NCBI GenBank assembly: GCA_947650365.1
Contig: OX393551.1
Location: 91,858,697 to 91,922,696 of the forward strand
Source of the DNA: Chamaelirium japonicum
Lineage: Eukaryota; Streptophyta; Magnoliopsida; Liliales; Melanthiaceae
Direction: 5' to 3'
DNA: 64,000 bases
Part shown: positions 53,687 through 63,881 of the stretch, piece after piece
Position numbering within the stretch: position 1 is the first letter of the stretch
Layout: the number at the start of each line of letters is the position of its first letter
Program-made: the position numbers and the translations under genes
Notes under the pieces: model-generated
What the model saw: only the letters and a program-made list of their open reading frames with translations
Database searches by the model: none
What the model was told of the DNA's origin: nothing

Positions 53687-54922
53687 CATTCTATTTCATT
53701 CGTACGATCCATTCTAATTCATTCGCATGATCCATTCTAATTCATTCATACGATCCATTCTAATTCATTCGTACGATCCATTCTAATTCATTCGTACGAT
53801 CCATTCTAATTCATTCGTACAATCTATTCTAATTCATTCGTACGATCCATTCTAATTCATTCGCACGATCCATTCTAATTCATTCATACGATCCATTCTA
53901 TTTCATTCGTACGATCCATTCTTACTCATTCGTACGATCCATTCTAATTCATTTGCACGATGGTATCCATTCCAATTCATTCGTACTATCCATTCTAATT
54001 CCTTCGTACGATCCATTCTAATTCCTTCGTACGATCTATTCTAATTAATTCATACGATCCATTCTAATTCATTCGTACGATCCATTCTAATTCCTTCGTA
54101 TCATCCATTCTAATTCATTCGTACGGTATGATTCATTCTAATTCATTCGTACGATTCATTCTAATTCAATCCATTCTAATTCATTCGTACGATCCATTCT
54201 AATTCATTCGTACGATCCATTCTAATTCATTCGTACGATTTATTCTAATTCAATCCATTCTAATTCATTCGTACGATCCATTCTTACTCATTCGTACGAT
54301 CCATTCTAATTCATTCGCACGAATGAATCCATTCTAATTCATTCGTATGATCCATTCTAATTCATTCGCATGAATGTATCCATTCTAATTCATTCATACG
54401 ATCCATTCTATCTCATTCGTACAATCCATTCTATTTCATTCGTACGATCCATTCTAATTCATTCGCACGATCCATTCTAATTCATTCGCATGATCCATTC
54501 TAATTCATTCGTACGATCGATTCTAATTCATTCATACGATCCATTCTAATTCATTCGCACGAATGTATCCATTCTAATTCATTCGTACGATCCATTCTAA
54601 TTCATTCGCACAATCTATTCTAATTCATTCATACGATCCATTCAAATTTATTCGCACGATCCATTCTAATTGATTCATACGATCCATTCTAATTCATTCA
54701 TATGATCCATTCTAATTCATTCGCACGATCCATTCTTACTCATTCGTACAATCCATTCTAATTCATTCGCACGATCCATTCTAATTCCTTAATACGATCC
54801 ATTCTAATTCATTCGCACGATCCATTCTAATTCATTCACACTCATACGATCCATTCTAATTCATTCACACGAATGTATCCTTTCTAATTTATTCATACGA
54901 TCCATTCTAATTCATTCACACG
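53687..54922 (-). repeat. Satellite block R22
   Basis: R monomers parallel to the second ~0.95-kb unit of block R17: GTACGGTATGAT at 54,121, GCATGAATGTATCC near 54,369 and CACACTCATACG near 54,838. Return to F is at TCACACGAATTAGAATGG. Confidence 0.93.
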
Positions 54923-55694
54923 AATTAGAATGGATCGTACGAAGGAATTAGAAAGGATCGTACAAACGAATTAGAATGGATCGTATGAATGAAATAGAAT
55001 AGATCGTACGAATGAATTAGAATGGATCGTATGAATGAATTAGATTGGATCGTATGAATGAATTAGAATGGATTGTAGGAATGAAATAGAATAGATCGTA
55101 CGAATGAATTAGAATGGATCGTGCGAATGAATTAGAATGGGTCGTACGAATGAATTAAAATGGATCGTATGAATGAAATAGAATGGATCGTATGAATTAG
55201 AATGGATCGTACGAATGAAATAGAATGGATCATACGAATGAATTAGAATAGATTGTGCGAATGGATTAGAATGGATCATACGATTGAGTAAGAATGGATT
55301 GTACGAATGAAATAGAATAGATCGTACGAATGAATTAGAATGGATCATGCTAATGAATTAGAATTGATCGTACGAATGAATTAGAATAGATTGTGCGAAT
55401 GAATTAGAATGGATCGTACGAATGAATTGGAATGGATACATTCGTGCGAATGAATTAGAATGGATCGTATGAATGAATTAGAGTGGATACATTCGTACAA
55501 ATGAATTAGAATGGATCATACAAATGAATTAGAATGGATACATTCGTGCGAATGAATTAGAATGGATCATATGAATGAATTAGAATGGATCGTTTGAGTG
55601 AATGCGAATGGATCGTGCGAATGAATTAGAATGGATTGTACGAATGAATTAGAATGGATCGTACGAATGAATTAGAATGGATACATTCGTGCGA
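54923..55694 (+). repeat. Satellite block F29
   Basis: F monomers. Its first half is close to 42,030-42,270. From about 55,130 it carries a module copy (240-bp part at 55,109-55,348) running to J1 at 55,694. Confidence 0.92.
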
Positions 55695-56251
55695 ATCCAT
55701 TCTATTTCATTCGTACGATCCATTCTAATTCATTCGCACGATCCATTCTAATTCATTCGCACGAACCATTCTTACTCATTTGTACGATCCATTCTAATTC
55801 ATTTGCACGAAGGTATCCATTCTAATTCATTCGTACTATCCATTCTAATTCCTTCGTACGATCCATTCTAATTCCTTCGTACGATCCATTCTAATTCATT
55901 CGTACGATCCATTCTAATTCCTTCGTACGATCCATTCAAATTCATTCGCACGAATCTATCCATTCTAATTCATTCGTACGATCCATTCTAATTCATTCGC
56001 ACGATCCGTTCTAATTCATTAATACGATCCAATCTAATTCATTCATACGATTTATTCTAATTCATTCGCACGAATATATCCTTTCTAATTCATTCGTACG
56101 ATCCATTCTAATTCATTCGCACAATCTATTCTAATTCATTAGTACGATCCATTCTAATTCATTCGTATGATCCATTCTAATTCATTAGCACGATCCAAAT
56201 TCATTTATCCGTACGATCTATTCTATTTCATTCGTACGATCCATTCTAATT
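55695..56251 (-). repeat. Satellite block R23
   Basis: R monomers. The GATCCAAATTCATTTATCCG join near 56,193 is shared with blocks R5 and R8. Return to F is at CATTCTAATTGAATTAG. Confidence 0.9.
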
Positions 56252-56836
56252 GAATTAGAATGGATTGAATTAGAATGAATCGTACGAATGAATTAGAATG
56301 GATCGTACGAATGAATTAGAATGGATCGTACGAATGAATTAGAATGGATTGAATTAGAATGAATCGTACGAATGAATTAGAATGAATCATACCGTACGAA
56401 TGAATTAGAATGGATCATACGAAGGAATTAGAATGGATCGTACGAATGAATTAGAATGGATCGTACGAATGAATTAGAATGGATCGTACAAAGGAATTAG
56501 AATGGATCGTACGAAGGAATTAAAATGGATAGTACGAATGAATTAGAATGGATACCTTCGTGCAAATGAATTAGAATGGATCGTGCGAATGAATTAGAAA
56601 GGATACATTCGTGCGAATGAATTAGAATGGATCGTATGAGTGTGAATGAATTAGAATGGATCGTGTGAATGAATTAGAATGGATCGTAATAATGAATTAG
56701 AATGGATCGTGCGAATGAATTAAAATGGATCGTACGAATGAGTAAGAATGGATCGTGCGAATGAATTAGAATGGATAGTACGAATGAATTAGAATGGATC
56801 GTTAGAATGAATTTGAATGGATACATTCGTGCGAAT
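56252..56836 (+). repeat. Satellite block F30
   Basis: Starts with short 15-bp units and a higher-order marker near 56,386, then an ATGAGTGTG variant near 56,637. It ends at J1. Confidence 0.92.
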
Positions 56837-57729
56837 CCATTCTATTTCATTCGTACGATCCATTCTAATTCATTCGCACGATCTATTCTAATTCATTCAT
56901 ACGATCCATTCTAATTCATTCGTACGATCCATTCTAATTCATTCGTACGATCCATTCTAATTCATTCGCACAATCTATTCTAATTCATTCGTACGATCCA
57001 TTCTAATTCATTCACACGATCTATTCTAATTCATTCATACGATCCATTCTATTTCATTCGTACGATCCATTCTTACTCATTCGTACGATCCATTCTAATT
57101 CATTTGCACGAAGGTATCCATTCTAATTCATTCGTACTATCCATTCTAATTCTTTCGTACGATCCATTCTAATTCCTTCGTACGATCCATTCTAATTCAT
57201 TCGTACGATCCATTCTAATTCATTCGTACGATCCATTCTAATTCCTTCGTATGATCCATTCTAATTCATTCGTACGATTCATTCTAATACAATCCATTCT
57301 AATTCATTCGTACGATCCATTCTAATTCATTCGTACGATCCATTCTAATTCATTCGTGCGATTCATTCTAATTCAATCCATTCTAATTCATTCGTACGAT
57401 CCATTCTTACTTATTCGTACGATCCATTCTAATTCAATCGTACGAATGAATCCATTCTAATTCATTCGTATGATCCATTCTAATTCATTCGCATGAATGT
57501 ATCCATTCTAATTCATTCGTACGATCCATTCTATCTCATTCGTACAATCCATTCTATTTCATTCGTACGATCCATTCTAATTCATTCGCACGATCCATTC
57601 TAATTCATTCACATGATCCATTCTAATTCATTCGTACGATCGATTCTAATTCATTCATACGATCCATTCTAATTCATTCGCACGAATGTATCCATTCTTA
57701 TTCATTCGTACGATCCATTCTAATTCATT
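56837..57729 (-). repeat. Satellite block R24
   Basis: R monomers from the J1 arm through the GCACGAAGGTATCC variant (57,107) to the GCATGAATGTATCC ... CTATCTC group (near 57,490). It parallels 53,687-54,590 and ends at CATTAATGAATTAG. Confidence 0.92.
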
Positions 57730-58451
57730 AATGAATTAGAATGGATACATTCATGCGAATGAATTAGAATGGATCATACGAATGAATTAGAATGGATTCA
57801 TTCGTGCGAATGAATTAGAATGGATCGTACGAATGTGTAAGAATGGATCGTACGAATGAATTAGAATGGATTGAATTAGAATGAATCGTACGAATGAATT
57901 AGAATGGATCGTACGAATGAATTAGAATGGATCGTACGAATGAATTAGAATGGATTGAATTAGAATGAATCGTACGAATGAATTAGAATGAATCATACCG
58001 TACGAATGAATTAGAATGGATCATAAGAAGGAATTAGAATGGATCGTACGAATGAATTAGAATGGATCGTACGAATGAATTAGAATGGATCGTACGAAGG
58101 AATTAGAATGGATCGTACGAAGGAATTAGAATGGATAGTACGAATGAATTAGAATGGATACCTTCGTGCAAATGAATTAAAATGGAGCGTACGAATGAGT
58201 AAGAATGGATCGTACGAATGAAATAGAATGGATCGTATGAATGAATTAGAATGGATCATGCGAATGAATTAGAATGGATCGTACGAATGAATTAGAATAG
58301 ATTGTGCGAATGAATTAGAATGGATCGTACGAATGAATTAGAATGGATCGTACGAATGAATTAGAATGGATCGTATGAATGAATTAGAATGGATCGTGCG
58401 AATGAATTAGAATGGATCGTACGAATGAAATAGAATGGATTCGCACGAATG
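57730..58451 (+). repeat. Satellite block F31, reference higher-order unit
   Basis: Holds a clean complete higher-order unit of about 585 bp from the short unit near 57,866 to J1 at 58,450: AATCATACCGTACG (57,992), two AAGGAATTAG cores, GATAGTACG, GATACCTTCGTGC, GAGTAAG, GAAATAG and the J1 arm. Confidence 0.93.
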
Positions 58452-58837
58452 TATCCATTCTAATTCATTCGTACGATCCATTCTAATTCATTCATACGAT
58501 ACAATCTAATTCATTCATACGATCCATTCTAATTCATTCGCACGAATGTATCCATTCTAATTCATTCGCACGATCCATTCTAATTCATTCATACAATCCA
58601 TTCTAATTCATTCGTACGATCCATTCTAATTCATTCGCACAATCTATTCTAATTCATTCATACGATCTATTCTAATTCGTTTGTACAACCCTTTCTAATT
58701 CCTTCGTACGATCCATTCTATTTCATTCGTATGACCCATTCTAATTCATAAGTACGATCCATTCTAATTCATTCAAACGATCCATTCTAATTCATTCGTA
58801 CGATCCATTCCAATTCATTCGCACGATCCATTCTAAT
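58452..58837 (-). repeat. Satellite block R25
   Basis: About seventeen R monomers with low-quality cores near 58,680-58,760, similar to 51,150-51,240. Return to F is at CCATTCTAATGAATTAG. Confidence 0.9.
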
Positions 58838-61600
58838 GAATTAGAATAGATCGTATTACTGAATTAGAATGGATCGTGCGAATGAATTAGAATGAATCGT
58901 ACGAATGAGTAAGAATGGATCGTGCGAATGAATTAGAATGGATCATATGAATGAATTAGAATAGATCGTATGAATGAATTAGAATCGATCGTACGAATGA
59001 ATTAGAATGGATCATGCGAATGAATTAGAATGGATCGTGCGAATGAATTAGAATGGATCGTACGAATGAAATAGAATGGATTGTACGAATGAGATAGAAT
59101 GGATCGTACGAATGAATTAGAATGGATACATTCATGCGAATGAATTAGAGTGGATCATACGAATGAATTAGAATGGATTCATTCGTGCGAATAAATTAGA
59201 ATGGATCGTATGAATGAATTAGAATGGATCGTATGAATGAATTAGAATGGATCGTACGAAGGAATTAGAATGGATTGTATGAATGAATTAGAATAGATCG
59301 TATGAATGAATTAGAATGGATCTTACGAATGAATTAGAATGGATCGTATGAAGGAATTAGAATGGATCGTATGAATGAATTAGATTGGATCGTATTAATG
59401 AATTTGAATGGATCGTATGAATGTATTAGATTGGATCGTATGAATGAATTAGAATGGATCTTGCGAATGATTTAGAATGGATCGTACGAATGAAATAGAA
59501 TGGATTGTATAAATGAATTAGAATAGATCGTGCGAATGAATTAGAAGGGATCGTACGAATGAATTAGAATGGATCATACGAATGAATTAGAATGGATCGT
59601 ATGAATGAATTAGAATGGATCGTGCGAATAAATTAGAATGGATCATATGAATGAATCAGAATGGATCGTATGAATGAATTAGAATGGATCGTACGAATGA
59701 ATTAGAATGGATCGTACGAATGAATTAGAATGGATCGTGAATTAGAATGGATCGTACGAATGAATTAGAATGGATCGTGAATTAGAATGGATCGTACGAA
59801 TGAATTAGAATGGATCGTGCGAATGAATTAGAATGGATCGGGCGAATGAATTAGAATGGATCGTACAAATGAATTAGAATGGATCGTACGAATGAATTAG
59901 AATGGATCGTATGAATGAATTAGAATGGATCGTGCGAATGAATTAGAATGGATCGTACGAATGAATTAGAATGGATCGTATGAATGAATTAGAATGGATT
60001 GTGCGAATGAATTAGAATGGATCGTGCGAATGAATTAGAATGGATCGTACGAATGAATTAGAATGGATCGTACTAATGAATTAGAATAGATTGTGCGAAT
60101 GAATTAGAATGGATCGTACGAATGAATTAGAAAGGATATATTCGTGCGAATGAATTAGAATAGATCGTATGAATGAATTAGATTGGATCGTATTAATGAA
60201 TTAGAATGGATCGTGCGAATGAATTAGAATGGATCGTACGAATGAATTAGAATAGATAGATTCGTGCGAATTAATTTGAATGGATCGTACGAATGAATTA
60301 GAATGGATAGATTCGTGCGAATGAATTTGAATGGATCGTACGAAGGAATTAGAATGGATCGTACGAAGGAATTAGAATAGATCATACGAAGAAATTAGAA
60401 TGGATCGTACGAATGAATTAGAATGGATCGTATGAATGAATTAGAATGGATCGTGCGAATGAATTAAAATGGATCGTATGAATGAAATAGAATGGATCGT
60501 ATGAATTAGAATGGATCGTACGAATGAAATAGAATGGATCGTACGAATGAATTAGAATAGATTGTGCGAATGGATTAGAATGGAAGGAATTAGAATGGAT
60601 CGTACGAAGGAATTAGAATGGAGAATGGATCGTCTTAATGAATTAGAATGGATCGTGCGAATGAATGAGAATGGATCGTACGAATGAGTAAGAATGGATC
60701 GTGCGAATGAATTAGAATGGATCGTATGAATGAATTAGAATCGATCGTACGAATGAATTAGAATGGATCATGCGAATGAATTAGAATGGATCGTGCGAAT
60801 GAATTAGAATGGATCGTACGAATGAAATAGAATGGATTGTACGAATGAGATAGAATGGATCGTACGAATGAATTAGAATGGATACATTCATGCGAATGTA
60901 TTAAATGGATCATACGAATAAATTAGAATGGATTCATTCGTGCGAATAAATTAGAATGGATCGTATGAATGAATTAGAATGGATCGTATGAAGGAATTAG
61001 AATGGATTGTATGAATGAATTAGAATAGATCGTATGAATGAATTAGAATGGATCTTACGAAAGAATTAGAATGGATCGTATGAATTATAATGGATCGTAC
61101 GAAGGAATTAGAATGGATCGTATGAATGAATTATATTGGATCGTATTAATGAATTTGAATGGATCGTATGAATGAATTAGATTGGATCGTATGAATGAAT
61201 TAGAATGGATCTTGCGAATGAATTAGAATGGATCGTACGAATGAAATAGACTGGATTGTATGAATGAATTAGAATAGATCGTGCGAATGAATTAGAATGG
61301 ATCGTATGAATGAATTAGAATGGATCGTGCGAATGAATTGGAATGGTTCGTACGAATGAATTAGAATGGATCGTGCGAATGAATTAGAATGGATCGTACG
61401 AATGAATTAGAATAGATTGTGCGAATGAATTAGAATGGATCGTATGAATGAATTAGAATGGATCGTACGAATAAATTAGAATGGATCATATGAATGAATT
61501 AGAATGGATCGTATGAATGAATTAGAATGGATCGTACGAATGAATTAGAATGGATCGTGAATTAGAATGGATCGTACGAATGAATTAGAATGGATACATT
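58838..61600 (+). repeat. Satellite block F32, 2.8 kb, with a 1.75-kb tandem duplication
   Basis: About 58,860-59,550 is repeated at about 60,640-61,300 (offset 1,750-1,756 bp; compare GAATCGATCG at 58,983 and 60,739). Shortened units CGTGAATTAG near 59,737, 59,778 and 61,556 form a local 39-bp period. Around 60,300-60,590 lies a truncated copy of the recurrent module. The F-to-R change near 61,600 (ACATTCGTACGATCC) is none of J1-J3. Confidence 0.93.
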
Positions 61601-62003
61601 CGTACGATCCATTCTAATTCATTCGCACGATCCATTCTAATTCATTCATACGATCCATTCTAATTCATTCGTACGATCCATTCTAATTCATTTGTACGAT
61701 CCATTCTAATTCATTCGCACAATCTATTCTAATTCATTCGTACGATCCATTCTAATTCATTCGCACGATCCATTCTAATTCATTCATACGATCCATTCTA
61801 TTTCATTCGTACGATCCATTCTTACTCATTCGTACGATCCATTCTAATTCATTTGCACGAAGGTATCCATTCTAATTCATTCGTACTATCCATTCTAATT
61901 CCTTCGTACGATCCATTCTAATTCCTTCGTACAATCTATTCTAATTCATTCGTACGATCCATTCTAATTCCTTCGTACGATCCATTCTAATTCATTCGTA
62001 CGA
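61601..62003 (-). repeat. Satellite block R26
   Basis: R monomers equal to the J1 arm of other blocks with the first unit missing. It returns to F in CATTCGTACGAAGG. Confidence 0.9.
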
Positions 62004-62369
62004 AGGAATTAGAATAGATCGTGCGAATGAATTAAAATGGATCGTATGAATGAAATAGAATGGATCGTATGAATTAGAATGGATCGTACGAATGAATTGG
62101 AATAGATTGTGCGAATGAATTAGAATGGATCATGCGAATGAGTTAGAATGGATCGTATGAATGAATTAGAATAGAGTGTGCGAATGAATTAGAATGGATC
62201 GTACGAATGAATTAGACTGGATCGTACGAATGAATTAGAATGGATCGTATGAATGAATTAGAATGGATCGTGCAAATGAATTAGAATGGATCGTACGAAT
62301 GAATTAGAATAGATTGTGCGAATGAATTAGAATGGATCGTACGAATGAATTAGAATGGATACATTTGTG
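62004..62369 (+). repeat. Satellite block F33
   Basis: About sixteen F monomers, ending at J1 (GATACATTTGTGCGAATCC). Confidence 0.9.
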
Positions 62370-63055
62370 CGAATCCATTCTATTTCATTTGTACGATCCA
62401 TTCTAATTCATTCGCAAGATCCATTCTAATTCATTCATACGATCCATTCTAATTCATTCGTACGATCCATTCTAATTCATTCATACGATCCATTCTAATT
62501 CATTCGTACGATCCATTCTAATTCATTCGCACAATCTATTCTAATTCATTCGCACGAATGTATCCATTCTAATTCATTCGTACGATCCATTCTAATTCAT
62601 TCGCACGATCTATTCTAATTCATTCGTACGATCCATTCTAATTCTTTCGCATGATCCATTCTAATTCATTCATACGATCCATTCTAATTCATTCGTACGA
62701 TCCATTCTAATTCATTCGTACGATCCATTCTAACTCATTCGCACAATCTATTCTAATTCATTTCTACGATCCATTCTAATTCATTCGCACGATCCATTCT
62801 AATTCATTCATACGATCCATTCTATTTCATTCGTACGATCTATTCTTACTCATTTGTACGATCCATTCTAATTCATTTGCACGAAGGTATCCATTCTAAT
62901 TCATTCGTACTATCCATTCTAATTCCTTCGTTCGATCCATTCTAATTCCTTCGTACGATCCATTCTAATTCATTCGTATGATCCATTCTAATTCATTCGT
63001 ACGATCCATTCTAATTCCTTCGTATGATCCATTCTAATTCATTCGTACGGTATGA
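62370..63055 (-). repeat. Satellite block R27
   Basis: R monomers with two J1-arm-like groups (near 62,370 and 62,640). It ends with the GTACGGTATGAT marker near 63,045 directly at the switch. Confidence 0.9.
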
Positions 63056-63881
63056 TGAATTAGAATGGATCGTACGAATGAATTAGAATGGATCGTACGA
63101 ATGAATTAGAATGGATTGAATTAGAATGAATCGTATGAATGAATTAGAATGAATCATACCGTACGAATGTATTAGAATGATCGTTCGAATGAATTAGAAT
63201 GGATTGTGCGAATGAATTAGAATGGATCGTACGAATGAATTAGAATGGATCGTGCGAATAAATTAGAATGGATCGTATGAATGAATTAGAATGGATCGTG
63301 CGAATGAATTAGAATGAATCATATGAATGAAATAGAATGGATCGTATGAATTAGAATGGATTGTACGAATGAATTAGAATGGATCGTGCGTCGTACGAAT
63401 GAATTAGAATGGATCATATTAATGAATTAGAATGGATCGTATGAATGAATTAGAATGGATCGTGCGAATGAATTAAAATGGATCGTATGAATGAAATAGA
63501 ATGGATCGTATGAATTAGAATAGATCGTACGAATGAAATAGAATGGATCGTACGAATGAATTAGAATAGATTATGCGAATGGATTAGAATGGATCATACG
63601 ATTGAGTAAGAATGGATTGTACGAATGAAATAGAATAGATCGTACGAATGAATTAGAATGGATCCTATGAATCAATTAGAATAGATCGTACGAATGAATT
63701 AAAATGGATCGTATAAATGAATTAGAATGGATCGTATTAATGAATTAGAATGGATCGTATGAATGAATTAGAATAGATCGTACGAATGAATTAGAATGGA
63801 TCGTATGAATGAATTAGAATGGATCGTGCGAATGAATTAGAATGGTTCGTACGAATGAAATAGAATGGATTCGCACGAATG
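63056..63881 (+). repeat. Satellite block F34
   Basis: F monomers with the higher-order marker AATCATACCGTACG near 63,153, the inverted mate of the marker at 63,045. A doubled linker (CGTGCGTCGTACG) lies near 63,385, and the module echo TTGAGTAAGAATGG near 63,602. It ends at J1. Confidence 0.9.

Noticed and set aside
6981-55348. Open frames of 64-102 codons in the satellite (e.g. 6,981, 8,548, 10,045, 18,066, 23,310, 24,138, 38,126, 48,032, 51,822)
   Set aside because: All are translations of the 23-bp repeat in its 69-nt reading cycle, with the same IHSNSF / HSYDPF motifs and stops set by the monomer. No domain, codon bias or gene context.
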